A stretch of 64,000 nt of DNA from Bin55 sp965205545 (GTDB lineage: Bacteria; Pseudomonadota; Gammaproteobacteria; Pseudomonadales; Azotimanducaceae). Within the stretch, counting starts at the first letter, position 1. Each line of letters starts with the position of its first letter. Of the stretch, positions 8,124-17,372 are shown piece by piece. The stretch covers positions 2,170,001 to 2,234,000 of the forward strand of contig OZ242170.1 in assembly GCA_965205545.1 (NCBI GenBank), read 5' to 3'. A program made the translations under genes and the position numbers. Below the pieces are notes generated by a model that saw only the letters and a program-made list of their open reading frames with translations, had not been told where the DNA came from and made no database searches.

Positions 8124-9431
8124 TTGCCAAATTCATCAGAAAGCACTTTTCAGTTTCTACATACAGCAGATATCCACTTAGACAGCCCCATGCGAGGTCT
8201 GGCTCAATACGAAGGTGTGTCCGTAGATCGCATTCGTACGGCAACCAGGGATGCGTTTGCTGAGTTGATCGACAGAGTTGTCGATGCTTGCCCTAGCTTC
8301 GTGATCATTGCCGGAGATCTGTATGACGGTGACTGGAACGATTTCAATACCGGTTTGTTCTTTGTGGACCAAATGCGAAAATTGCGCCTCAAGAACATCG
8401 GCGCCTATGTGCTCTACGGCAATCATGACGCACATAGCCAAATCACGAAACGGCTAGTGCTACCGGACAACGTTCATGAGTTCAGCCATAGCAAGGCACA
8501 AACGCACTTTTTGAATGAGCACAACGTTGCTCTGCACGGACAGAGCTATCCGAAACGGGACGTCAATGAGAATTTGAGCCGAGACTATCCCGCTCCTGTT
8601 AAGAGCAAGTTCAACATAGGGGTCTTGCATACGGGTCTCGGCGGCATGGTTGGACATGCAAACTACGCGCCTTGCGGACTTGAGGAATTAGTTAATAAGG
8701 GCTACGACTACTGGGCGCTTGGGCACGTTCATACTCGCCAGATCTTGAACGAACATCCCCATGTTGTATTCCCCGGCAACCTTCAAGGGAGACACATCAA
8801 CGAAGACGGCCCAAGAAGTGCTTCGTTGGTAACGGTTGAGAACGGAAGGGTTGAGGACGTTGAAGAGTGGGAGTGCGACGTCGTGCGATGGCAGCGGCTC
8901 GCCGTATCCGTCGATGGTTTTGATAGCTACGACCAGGTCACTACCGCAGTCGGAGAGGGCCTGACGGAAGTGCTAGCCGATTGCGAACGGAGTCGCGTCA
9001 CTGCGGTGCGTGTTCAACTGAACGGTTCTACATCTTTGCACGGGAGACTCATTTCCTCGACGGATGCGCACAAGGAGAACATCCAAGCGCTTTCGCTGGA
9101 CATTGGGGGAGATGCGTTGTGGATTGAAAAGGTGGAAGTACGGACCCGTCCGCCAGAATCGCCAAAGCTAGACCCTGACACACAGGAGACGATTGCAGAT
9201 CTTGCACAGCTCTTGGGCGCAAGCGCAACAGACCCAGAGCTATTCGAGCTTATGAGCAATGAGTTCTCCGACATGGTGTCGAAGCTTCACATTGATGTGA
9301 AATCCGAAATGGAGTCAAGTGATGGAAGCTACTCGCAACTAGTGATGGAGCACCAACACGGTGAGCTCCTGGAGCGGGTCCTTGAACGAGTGAGCTATCA
9401 GCTTGCAGGCGAGAGAAAAGATGAGAGTTAA
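8124..9431 (+). CDS. YhaO/SbcD-like DNA repair metallophosphoesterase
   Basis: The 435-residue protein starts with a calcineurin-type phosphoesterase domain. The metal-binding blocks are FLHTADIHLDSP (D-x-H), IIAGDLYDGDWN (GDxxD), VLYGNHDAH (GNHD), IGVLHTGLGG and YWALGHVHTRQ (GHxH), all in the order found in Mre11/SbcD-type nucleases. The long C-terminal half resembles the YhaO branch. The TTG start at 8124 is preceded by AAAAGGAG about 12 bp upstream. It overlaps the next gene by 11 bp, and the pair probably forms a nuclease/ATPase complex comparable to SbcCD that processes broken or hairpin DNA ends in the cytoplasm. Confidence 0.85.
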   Translation: MPNSSESTFQFLHTADIHLDSPMRGLAQYEGVSVDRIRTATRDAFAELIDRVVDACPSFVIIAGDLYDGDWNDFNTGLFFVDQMRKLRLKNIGAYVLYGNHDAHSQITKRLVLPDNVHEFSHSKAQTHFLNEHNVALHGQSYPKRDVNENLSRDYPAPVKSKFNIGVLHTGLGGMVGHANYAPCGLEELVNKGYDYWALGHVHTRQILNEHPHVVFPGNLQGRHINEDGPRSASLVTVENGRVEDVEEWECDVVRWQRLAVSVDGFDSYDQVTTAVGEGLTEVLADCERSRVTAVRVQLNGSTSLHGRLISSTDAHKENIQALSLDIGGDALWIEKVEVRTRPPESPKLDPDTQETIADLAQLLGASATDPELFELMSNEFSDMVSKLHIDVKSEMESSDGSYSQLVMEHQHGELLERVLERVSYQLAGERKDES

Positions 9432-12400
9432 GAAACTTGAACTGTTGCGCTACGGACACTTGGAAGACACGGAGCTACAGTTTTCTAAGGAAGACGGAAC
9501 CCCAGACTTCCATCTGGTTTACGGACCTAACGAAGCGGGCAAGTCCACAACAAGAATGGCATTGGAGGATTTTCTGTTTGGAGTTCCCAGAAGGTCCACC
9601 ATTGGGTTCAAACATGGCAATGCCAATCTGCAGATTGGTGCGCAGATTGAAACTTCGCACGGAGGTTTCGTAGCCATAAGGCGAAAAGGCACCTCCAACA
9701 CTCTACGGGATCGCCATACGAACGAGGCGCTTGCGGATGGTGAAGCCGCCTTGCGCAGAGCCCTAAACAACAATAGCTTAGAGTTCTTCAATTGCATGTT
9801 TAGCCTAGATCACGAGCGTCTTCGACAGGGAGCGAGAGCAATACTTGATGCCAGTGACGACGTGGGTCGAGCATTGTTCTCAGCCACTGCGGGACTGGTT
9901 GGGTTGCAGGATGTCTTGGAAGGTTGGAAGGGCGAAGCGAACCAGCTGTGGGCCCCGACCAAAAGCAAGAACCGCAAGTACTACAGCGCTCGCGACCGAC
10001 TTGACGACGCCAAGAAGAGAGTGGCAGAACTCTCAACCAAAGCGGTCGATTGGGAGAGCTGCCGCATGGAGGTTGAACGACTTGCGGGGTTGTTTGGCCA
10101 ACTGGGTGATCAGATACAGCAGATGGAACCGCGGCGGAGAAAGCTGGCCCGCATTCGCAGGGTGAAAGCAAAGGTCACCCAGTACTACGAGACTGCTCTT
10201 CAATTGGACAAGATGAAAGACTGTCCACGACTCCGGGAGGACGCTGAAGAACACCTCAGCGAGATGTTGGCAAAGCACAATTCAGTCAACGACAAGATCG
10301 ATCTGTTTGCGGAAGAAGCAAAGCAACTAGAAGCGGACGCTAAAGCCACAACCTACGATGAGCGGGTCATCAGCCATGCAAGTGAGATCGAAGAGCTCAA
10401 CGAGCTGAGAGCCAAGATGGAACAGTCGGAGCGCGAGTTGGTTCGGAGGCAGCAAGAGTTGAACCACAAGCAGGCTAGCCATCGGTCTCTTGCCCAAACG
10501 CTCGGTTGGGAGTCTGATTCATTTGAGGTGATATCGCAGCGAGTTCCATCAAGGCAGCGCAATCGTGCCCTCAGAGGTTTGGTGGATGAGCAGCGCATGC
10601 GCTTGAATGCTAAGAAAAGCGCAAGCGAGCAGTATCTGAATGCCGAAACAAGAGAGCGGGAATTGAGCGAGGAGGTGGAGCTTGTTGGATCGATCGTTGA
10701 TCTTGGTGAGCTCCATGCGGCGATGGAGTACTCGCAGAAGGAGTCGGATGAGGTGGCGAATCTGCCTCGGCTTCGACTGACTCTCGAGTCGCAGAACGAG
10801 CAAGTCGAGCAGATTGAGCGTTCTCTGTTTCCTGCTGTCGACGCGCAGGCTCTCGAATCGTTGAAGACTCCTCCTCGCAAGGTAATCCAAACTGCACATA
10901 ACGAACTCCAGAGGCTTGAAGAGGACCAGCGATTGGGCAACCAGAAGGTGCTTGAGCTTGATTCCCGCGTGGCCAAGGCGCAAGCAGACATCGACAGCTA
11001 CGTCAGAACCAAGCACTTTGTGACCGCGGAGAAGCTGTCGGATCACCGCGAAGTTAGGGACGAACACTGGTTGTCCCTAAAAGAGCGATACTTCGAAAGT
11101 CGATCTGCCGGAGAATTCAACGAGGAATCGGCAAGCGACTTCAGTGCCCGGGCAGCGAATTACGAACAGGAAGTCTCGGCTGCCGATGGGGCGGCGGACA
11201 AGAGGATTGAGAACGCTGAATCCGAAGCTCGTTTCAACGAAATGCAGTTGAATTGCGAGAGTTTGCGACGCGAAAAAGACAGTGCTGAGAAATCGCTGCA
11301 AGCAATCGTTAGCGAAATTGAAGACTTTAGTGGTCGCTGGCGAAAGCAGTGGAGTAGCGTGCCGTTCGAGGCGGCGGATCCCGAAACCATGCTTGTTTGG
11401 GTCGAAACGTGCGAATCGTTGCGTTCCGTCATCGCCCAACGCAACGACACAGAACGTGAAGTCGAGCAGCTAGCGGACCGCGAGAGCGCTGCACAGGCAC
11501 GACTTCGTGATGTCTTGCTGAAGTTGCAGAACAAATCTCGTCAATTGGAGTTTGCGTCTTTAGCGGAAGCGATCGCGTTTGCACGCAACTACGATGGCGA
11601 GATCAAAGGGCGCAACGCCCAAAGCAAGGGATTGCGTGAGCAGCAAAGAGCGGCGATGGCCGACAAAGAAAAGCAACAGCAAACGCTGCAAGGTATCGAA
11701 GGACAGGAAAGCGAGTGGGAGTCCAGATGGCAAGACGCCCTTGAAGGCACTGGGCTGTCGACAACCGAGAACCTCGAAAAAGTGGCTGAAATCCTAGTCG
11801 TATTCGACGATCTTCGCGAGACCGCCGACGGTATTGAAGAGCTTGTAGAAAAAAGCATTAATCCCATCAAAGCAGATCTGGCTGACTTCCAAGACCGCGT
11901 TGAACGCCAGACTTCGATTTCCTATGACGAAATTGAAGAAGGGACGCCTTTCGACAAAGTCCGTCTGCTAGTTGAGAAGTTGCGTTTCGCGCAAGACCGC
12001 AAGGTGGAACTGGAGAATCTAGACAAGAGGGCGGCGGACCTCAAGAAAAAGCAAGAGGAAGCCGTGCTGTCTCGCAATGAGATAGATGCGGAGCTTGACG
12101 AGTTTCGAAGTCAGGCCAATGCAGAAGACATCGACGCGCTGCGTGAAAGCATCAAAAGGTCAGATGAGCGCAGGAAGCTTGAGAAGGAGCTAAACCGTCT
12201 GAAAGAGGATTTGGAGAACGATGGCGATGGTTTTGCAATACAGGAATTGCGCGAAGAGTGTGAAACAGTTCAAGATCTCGATGCCGCTCGCAGTGAGGAG
12301 CTGGAGTTGGACAAACAACTTGCAGATCTTCGGGAGAAGCAGCAAGTAGTGCTGCGCGAACACACTACGGCACAGCAACGACTAGAGGAAACGGCGGGAG

Positions 12401-12978
12401 CCGACGATGCTGCACAGGCCGAACTCGACAGGCAATTCGCATTGGCGGACATGAAGAACGCCATCGAGGACTTCATTCCCATTCGGGCAGCGGCCCTGGT
12501 TCTCGACTGGGCAATTGATCGATTTCGAAAGGAGCGGCAGGGACCGTTGGTAAAACGCGCGGGCGAGATATTCGAGACTCTAACGCTTGGCTCGTTTTCT
12601 CAGCTCGAAACCCAGATGGGCAGCAAGGGCCCAACGCTCGTAGCCTACCGAGCCAGCGGTGAAGCGGTCGAGCTGGACGGTCTCAGCGAGGGAACCGTTG
12701 ATCAGCTCTATCTGGCGTTGCGAATTGCGGCCATCGAAAAGCACGTCGCTGATACAGACTCGTCGCTACCTCTAGTGGTTGACGATCTATTCACCAATTT
12801 TGACGACGAACGCGCCTCAGCGGGGCTTCGAGTTCTCCATGATCTCTCTCGCAAGTGCCAGGTGTTGTTCTTTACCCACCATCGCCACTTGGTCGAAATT
12901 GCTCGAGATGTTGTGGGCAACGAAATTTCCTTGTGCGAACTGCCAACCGGCGCAAGGGAAGCTCCTCAAGCAGCCTAG
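9421..12978 (+). CDS. YhaN/SbcC-like AAA+ coiled-coil ATPase
   Basis: This large protein (about 1185 residues from the ATG at 9421) has the layout of SbcC/Rad50-type ATPases: an N-terminal ATP-binding half with Walker A GPNEAGKST (Lys41), a long Glu/Arg/Lys-rich coiled-coil middle (about residues 200-1000), and a C-terminal half with the ABC-type signature LSEGTVDQLYLALRIA and Walker B LPLVVDDLFTNFDDE followed by a TTHH-like switch, LFFTHHRHLVEIA. The spelling is that of the YhaN family. The start overlaps the end of the upstream nuclease gene, which implies translational coupling and a joint complex in DNA end processing. Confidence 0.87.
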   Translation: MRVKKLELLRYGHLEDTELQFSKEDGTPDFHLVYGPNEAGKSTTRMALEDFLFGVPRRSTIGFKHGNANLQIGAQIETSHGGFVAIRRKGTSNTLRDRHTNEALADGEAALRRALNNNSLEFFNCMFSLDHERLRQGARAILDASDDVGRALFSATAGLVGLQDVLEGWKGEANQLWAPTKSKNRKYYSARDRLDDAKKRVAELSTKAVDWESCRMEVERLAGLFGQLGDQIQQMEPRRRKLARIRRVKAKVTQYYETALQLDKMKDCPRLREDAEEHLSEMLAKHNSVNDKIDLFAEEAKQLEADAKATTYDERVISHASEIEELNELRAKMEQSERELVRRQQELNHKQASHRSLAQTLGWESDSFEVISQRVPSRQRNRALRGLVDEQRMRLNAKKSASEQYLNAETRERELSEEVELVGSIVDLGELHAAMEYSQKESDEVANLPRLRLTLESQNEQVEQIERSLFPAVDAQALESLKTPPRKVIQTAHNELQRLEEDQRLGNQKVLELDSRVAKAQADIDSYVRTKHFVTAEKLSDHREVRDEHWLSLKERYFESRSAGEFNEESASDFSARAANYEQEVSAADGAADKRIENAESEARFNEMQLNCESLRREKDSAEKSLQAIVSEIEDFSGRWRKQWSSVPFEAADPETMLVWVETCESLRSVIAQRNDTEREVEQLADRESAAQARLRDVLLKLQNKSRQLEFASLAEAIAFARNYDGEIKGRNAQSKGLREQQRAAMADKEKQQQTLQGIEGQESEWESRWQDALEGTGLSTTENLEKVAEILVVFDDLRETADGIEELVEKSINPIKADLADFQDRVERQTSISYDEIEEGTPFDKVRLLVEKLRFAQDRKVELENLDKRAADLKKKQEEAVLSRNEIDAELDEFRSQANAEDIDALRESIKRSDERRKLEKELNRLKEDLENDGDGFAIQELREECETVQDLDAARSEELELDKQLADLREKQQVVLREHTTAQQRLEETAGADDAAQAELDRQFALADMKNAIEDFIPIRAAALVLDWAIDRFRKERQGPLVKRAGEIFETLTLGSFSQLETQMGSKGPTLVAYRASGEAVELDGLSEGTVDQLYLALRIAAIEKHVADTDSSLPLVVDDLFTNFDDERASAGLRVLHDLSRKCQVLFFTHHRHLVEIARDVVGNEISLCELPTGAREAPQAA

Positions 12979-13001
12979 CTAAGCAGCAAAATTGCAGACC
13001 C

Positions 13002-13007
13002 TATAAT
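13002..13007 (+). promoter_or_regulatory. candidate -10 element for cytochrome c'
   Basis: A perfect TATAAT lies 30 bp before the cytochrome c' start. No good -35 hexamer is visible at the usual distance. The surrounding CTATAATCCAAGCC nearly repeats the sequence around the -10 of the cytochrome c4 gene (37452-37465). Confidence 0.4.
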
Positions 13008-13037
13008 CCAAGCCAAATGTAGATTTGCGAGTCCACC

Positions 13038-13472
13038 ATGTCCACGAGACCTAGAAAGTTGCTCCATGCGGCCGTTGCTGTTTTGGTTGTTGCCAGCTTG
13101 GCTGCGAGCGAAGAAATTGCCGATTACAGACATGAATCGATGGAAGCAATTGGGGGCCATTTCCAATCTGTATTGAAGATTGTCAGAGGAGATGTGCCGT
13201 TCGAGTCGCACCTGTCAATGCACGCCGACGCTCTTGCAGACTATGGGGAGATCATGGCTTCCCTGTTCGCTGAAGGTTCCGAAGGCGGCGAAGCCCTTGA
13301 CAAGATATGGGACGAGCCCGAGAAGTTCAGCGAGGCGGTGGAAAACTTCAAGGACGCTACAGCGGAATTCAAAAAAGTTGTGGACAACGATGGAGAAGAA
13401 GGCGAAGTCTCATCAGCCTTTCGAGCGGTAGGCGGGGCGTGCAAGGGATGCCATGACTCCTATCGCGAGTAG
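13038..13472 (+). CDS. cytochrome c' (class II c-type cytochrome)
   Basis: The 144-residue protein has an N-terminal signal peptide (Arg/Lys-rich start, hydrophobic core to about residue 27) and a single haem-binding CKGCH very near the C-terminus (GGACKGCHDSYRE). That placement, and the length of about 120 mature residues predicted to be helical, define the cytochrome c' four-helix bundle. Members bind NO or carry electrons in the periplasm. The 3' end overlaps by 13 bp the 3' end of a convergently transcribed cytochrome b561 gene, and the two families are often paired as electron-transfer partners. Confidence 0.9.
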   Translation: MSTRPRKLLHAAVAVLVVASLAASEEIADYRHESMEAIGGHFQSVLKIVRGDVPFESHLSMHADALADYGEIMASLFAEGSEGGEALDKIWDEPEKFSEAVENFKDATAEFKKVVDNDGEEGEVSSAFRAVGGACKGCHDSYRE

Positions 13473-14110
13473 CCGAGCAAAATCCCAAAGACCGCAATCG
13501 CCAGAGCAAGGCTAACAATAGCTCGCCATAGCGAAAACTGTGTGGAATCTGCATGCACTGGCTTTCGACCAGTGAACATGGATAACGGAATCGTGCTCCG
13601 CAGGAAAATTCCATAGACTGCGTGGGCAGCTAAATGGGTTCCTATTAGGGCAACGATGAACCACCAAACTTGATGGTGTAGGTCAGTAGCTGTTTCTACT
13701 AGTTCGTCGGGGGCGAATCGAACGAAAGGTCCCTCTATGAACACGTCGTCCGTTGTGAAGAGGCCTGCAGTGGCCTGAAGCCCAAGTGCCGCGAACAAGC
13801 AGACTGCCAATGCCACGCCGGGCGGCGTATGCGGCTGAGGTTCCAATCGTCCTGTGAAGTAGAGAAAGACACGTGACGGCGTCGTGAAGTAGTGAGTGAA
13901 CCGAACATAGGTTCCACCCCACAACCCCCACAAGAGACGAAACACCAACAAGGCCACTACTGCCATTCCTGCCCAGCGGTGGAGGTCCATCGCATCCCAT
14001 TCCTTGATCAGACCGGTGAGCAGGGCGGTCGATGCGCAAATCGCTAGAAGCCAATGCCAAATCCTGAGAGGCCACTCCCAAATCACAGGGTTCATTGGCT
14101 TGGAGTTCAC
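13460..14110 (-). CDS. cytochrome b561-family membrane protein
   Basis: The 216-residue integral membrane protein has four or five hydrophobic segments and histidines typical of dihaem b561 and Ni/Fe-hydrogenase b-type cytochromes: IWEWPLRIWHWLL near the N-terminus, MDLHRWAGM, and TDLHHQVWWFIVALIGTHLAAH. It would pass electrons between the quinone pool and a periplasmic partner, plausibly the adjacent cytochrome c'. The start overlaps the preceding PH-domain gene as ATGA (14107-14110), so it is the last gene of a three-gene minus-strand operon. Confidence 0.88.
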   Translation of the reverse strand: MNSKPMNPVIWEWPLRIWHWLLAICASTALLTGLIKEWDAMDLHRWAGMAVVALLVFRLLWGLWGGTYVRFTHYFTTPSRVFLYFTGRLEPQPHTPPGVALAVCLFAALGLQATAGLFTTDDVFIEGPFVRFAPDELVETATDLHHQVWWFIVALIGTHLAAHAVYGIFLRSTIPLSMFTGRKPVHADSTQFSLWRAIVSLALAIAVFGILLGYSR

Positions 14111-14718
14111 TCCTCCAATTCATCTGAAGGCATAGCTTGGTCGGTTGGAGACTCGACTTGCTGATGCCTCGATATTTGCTCCAAAACGTGGTGACGGAGT
14201 TTCTCGGCAGTGTCGGGACTTAGTCCTTGAATACTGAAAGCCTGACCGGCAGCCGTAAAGATGTTTAGTGTCGCAAGATCGAACATGCGATCGAATACAC
14301 CCCGTACTGTGGTGGCATGTTGCATGCGCTTGAAGGGAGTGCTTGAGGTCCTAGTACGAAACAATCCGCGATGGTAGTTGATGTCCTCCTCCCGTACTGC
14401 ATACCGACGCCGCGGCACTTCGAAGAACGGGAAAACAAACCACGACGTTAGCAAAAAGACGACTAATAGTGAGAGAACTATCCTGGCCATCCAAGCGAGT
14501 GCGCTCCACATCCAGTAATCGTATTCGGACATTAGTTCGCGCTCTATCAAGTAGATAAACACGAATCCAAGTGCGAGTGGAATTAGTAGCAATGAGGAGA
14601 TTAAATTCCTCACGAGAATCAAGGACCTCAATCGAATCTCCACTCGTGTCCAGGAAATCTCGGTGGCATTGGGAATCCGATCCATCGGAACAGTGGGATT
14701 CTCGAATAGCTCGGTCAT
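14107..14718 (-). CDS. YdbS-like bacterial PH-domain membrane protein
   Basis: The protein of about 203 residues has two adjacent transmembrane segments (residues about 35-55 and 70-95) followed by a bacterial PH (bPH_2, DUF304) domain with RYAVREEDINYHRGLF and FKRMQHATTVRGVFDRMFDLAT, the usual YdbS pattern. The Met at 14718 gives an ATGA overlap with the preceding gene; an alternative ATG lies two codons upstream at 14724. In Bacillus the YdbS/YdbT pair helps resist certain antimicrobial peptides; the role in Gram-negatives is not established. Confidence 0.83.
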   Translation of the reverse strand: MTELFENPTVPMDRIPNATEISWTRVEIRLRSLILVRNLISSLLLIPLALGFVFIYLIERELMSEYDYWMWSALAWMARIVLSLLVVFLLTSWFVFPFFEVPRRRYAVREEDINYHRGLFRTRTSSTPFKRMQHATTVRGVFDRMFDLATLNIFTAAGQAFSIQGLSPDTAEKLRHHVLEQISRHQQVESPTDQAMPSDELEE

Positions 14719-16292
14719 TGCCATTCCTCATTGCTGGATTCGATCACATACAGTATGTAGTCCCTGAACGCTTGCGCACGCTCCAATTCCAGATAGGGAA
14801 TCGTTATCTGCGCAGTTGCCGCCTTGATGGTCAAGGATGATTTGCGCGTCCACTCTTGAACGAAACTCCTGACAACTTCCACTGATTGAATCTTCTCATA
14901 CTTCATGGAAATCATGGCATAGCTAAGTGCTCCCCTTCGATACACAATTGCGTTCTCGTTGAACAAATAACCAGCCTTGCTCCAATTCAGGTAGCAGACT
15001 AAGCCAACGGGAATCAGCCAAGCGAGGACTAGAAGCGCAAACACGCTTTTGAACAGAAAAATAGCAACCCCAGTACCTATTGCAGCAGGAATCAAGCCAC
15101 CCTTTGCAAATGGAACCCAGAAGTACGCACTGGATATAGGTAGGAAACTCTTCGATTGCGGGTCAAACTGCAAGTCGCGCACAGACTCTGGCATCAGACG
15201 CTCGCAGAGTTCGGAATTCATGCGTGTTGTCGAGTAGGGAATCGTCAGCCGATGCCGTTCGTCGCTAGTCGATTGAAACACGTTGATGGTGAAGAAACCG
15301 AACCAGCGGCTTCGCAAGTTTTGCAGCACGCTAACCGATTGAATCTTGGGGATATCGAGCCTTACTTCATGCACCGTCTTGAGTCCGGCTACTGATTTGA
15401 CTGAATCCTCGGTGGGAATGAGACGAAAATTGTGCCACTTGAAGAAGGCGGACGCGACTTGAAACAGTAGAGTACCCAGTAGCATCAAGACAATCGCTGC
15501 CACAATGAGAATCGTCACGGCAAGTGCGTAGCTTGCATTTGGCAAAAACTGAGCATGAAAATCGACAATGGACTCAACAAATTGATATACGCGATTTCGG
15601 CCTTCCGAATCTTCCATCATTTGCCCGGACATTTGGACCAGTGTTCCGACGATAACCGCGACGAAGGGAATCGCGAGCGCAATGTTGCCGGAGCACAATC
15701 CGATACGCACGACTTGTGGCCACCGGTAGGTGACAATCGCCTCTTCTGCCTGATGCTCGTCCCGAATGGCGGTGGCAGGATCTGCATCCTCTGCAGCGAC
15801 GCTATTTCGTCGCTCGTCAATTGTGGACCGGAGCGACGTCGCGAACTCCATGGGAACTGCCGGAATCGTAGCTTCCGCTGATCCGCTGCCGGCCGTGTCG
15901 AAACTAATACCTGTAAGCCCCAGTAGCCGATCTACGATCCCGCGTTCTAGGTTCACGGCTCGGATGCGCTCGAACTGCAGGTCGATGTGCTGCTCCTTGA
16001 GCACGCCCTCTCGCACCGATACGCCTGACTCCGAAAGCTTGAACCTGAATCTGCGATAGCGAATGATCGCAATCACAACGATCGCGACAATCCAAATCGC
16101 TACCAGCGCAAACAGGAAAATCCAATTTTCTCTGGCGGCGAACCACGCCAAGATGAAAGTGTTGGGTAGGACTACGTCCTTGAAACGATTGAACGTCGCA
16201 CGAAGTGTTTTTCCAAGAAAGAACAGCAACGACACTGGCGAAGCCATGTACCAAAGGTCCAAGTCGTAGCTGGTTCGGCGTTGCAGCATCAA
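14715..16292 (-). CDS. YdbT-like protein with several bacterial PH domains
   Basis: The 525-residue membrane protein alternates pairs of transmembrane segments with three bPH_2-like domains. Their recurrent motif appears as 'RxGVLKEQHIDLQFERIRAVNLERGIVDRLLG' (about residues 85-120), 'HEVRLDIPKIQSVSVLQN' (about 310-330) and 'YRRGALSYAMISMKYEKIQSVEV' (about 465-487). It heads the operon ydbT-like / ydbS-like / cytochrome b561 and overlaps the next gene. The two PH-domain proteins probably work together at the inner membrane, perhaps in envelope stress or lipid handling; this is inference. Confidence 0.83.
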   Translation of the reverse strand: MMLQRRTSYDLDLWYMASPVSLLFFLGKTLRATFNRFKDVVLPNTFILAWFAARENWIFLFALVAIWIVAIVVIAIIRYRRFRFKLSESGVSVREGVLKEQHIDLQFERIRAVNLERGIVDRLLGLTGISFDTAGSGSAEATIPAVPMEFATSLRSTIDERRNSVAAEDADPATAIRDEHQAEEAIVTYRWPQVVRIGLCSGNIALAIPFVAVIVGTLVQMSGQMMEDSEGRNRVYQFVESIVDFHAQFLPNASYALAVTILIVAAIVLMLLGTLLFQVASAFFKWHNFRLIPTEDSVKSVAGLKTVHEVRLDIPKIQSVSVLQNLRSRWFGFFTINVFQSTSDERHRLTIPYSTTRMNSELCERLMPESVRDLQFDPQSKSFLPISSAYFWVPFAKGGLIPAAIGTGVAIFLFKSVFALLVLAWLIPVGLVCYLNWSKAGYLFNENAIVYRRGALSYAMISMKYEKIQSVEVVRSFVQEWTRKSSLTIKAATAQITIPYLELERAQAFRDYILYVIESSNEEWQ

Positions 16293-16376
16293 TTATCGAT
16301 CAGGATTGCAGGGTGTGCTGTGGATTGAGGCAACTGGATGCTCCTGAACTCTTGCGCGTGCTCCGGTAGAGGCTTT

Positions 16377-17372
16377 CTACCAGGAGCGGGAGAGTCCTTC
16401 TGCAGCTAAGTCGGACCATAGAGAGTCCGGAATGGCTTCTTGTACGAAACTGAGATTCATTGCTACTTCCTCGAGCGACCACATTCCTGGAATGACTGAC
16501 GCGACAGCCTTGTGCCTCAGAGGGTATTGCAGAGCGGCAGCGCGCATGTCCACGCCGTGAGAATCGCAAACACCGCGTATGCGTTGCGCCTTTTCCCACA
16601 ATTCGTCGGGTGCCGGCTTGTAGTCGTAGGTTGCTCGCCGGCGTTCGACGTTCGCCAACAGGCCAGAATTGTAGGGTCCGCCGATGACTACAGACACGTT
16701 CTTGGCAAGGCACAGTGGAAGCATTTCGTCCAGAGGTTCTTGTTCGAGCAGTGTGAATCGCCCAGCCAGCAGAAAGCAATTCGGGTCGAACTCGCGCATG
16801 ACGCGAGAGCAGACGGCGGACTCGTTGACACCGAGTCCAATTGCCTGAACAACCCCTTCCTCCCGGAGGCGATGCAATGCAGGCAATGCTCCTTTGGCTG
16901 CGGCCTCGTAGATTTGCGGCTGGTCATCGCCGTGCGTCCACGCGTCTATGTCGTGGCACAGCAGGATGTCAACTCGGTCAAGTCCAAGACGCTCGAGGCT
17001 GGACTCAATGGACTTTCGAACAGCATCGCTCGAGTAGTCATATTGAATGGCCACTGGCTCGTCGTCGAGCATGCCCTGGAATCGGGTCCCGCGATCCCGA
17101 GAAACTAGAAGGCGGCCAATCTTAGTTGACAGGGCGAATTCTTCTCTGGGATAGCTGCTGAGACTGTGTCCTAGTCTCTTTTCTGATAGACCATGCCCGT
17201 AGAGAGGCGCAGTGTCAAAATAGCGTATGCCTCCTTTCCAAGCCGACTCGACGATGCGACCTGCCAGTTCGTCGGTGATGCGAGAACCCACTGCACCTAT
17301 CGGCGCCCCGCCAAAACCGAGTTCGCTGACCTCAACGCGAGTATTGCCCAGTAGTTGTTTCTTCAGATCCAT
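16377..17372 (-). CDS. aldo/keto reductase
   Basis: This is a roughly 331-residue TIM-barrel oxidoreductase of the D-threo-aldose / L-fucose dehydrogenase branch. The catalytic tetrad is visible: Asp and Tyr in RYFDTAPLYGHGLSE, Lys in FALSTKIGRLL and His in DILLCHDIDAWTHG. Such enzymes oxidise or reduce sugars or aldehydes with NAD(P). The start at 17372 (MDLKKQLLG) places the conserved first strand correctly; an in-frame ATG at 17393 would add seven residues. The gene overlaps the end of the upstream SnoaL-like gene, so the two are likely co-transcribed. Confidence 0.87.
   Translation of the reverse strand: MDLKKQLLGNTRVEVSELGFGGAPIGAVGSRITDELAGRIVESAWKGGIRYFDTAPLYGHGLSEKRLGHSLSSYPREEFALSTKIGRLLVSRDRGTRFQGMLDDEPVAIQYDYSSDAVRKSIESSLERLGLDRVDILLCHDIDAWTHGDDQPQIYEAAAKGALPALHRLREEGVVQAIGLGVNESAVCSRVMREFDPNCFLLAGRFTLLEQEPLDEMLPLCLAKNVSVVIGGPYNSGLLANVERRRATYDYKPAPDELWEKAQRIRGVCDSHGVDMRAAALQYPLRHKAVASVIPGMWSLEEVAMNLSFVQEAIPDSLWSDLAAEGLSRSW

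Noticed and set aside
10353..11067. Long minus-strand frames inside the YhaN-like gene
   Set aside because: They are antisense to a coiled-coil gene, Ser/Arg-rich by composition, and conflict with a well-supported gene.
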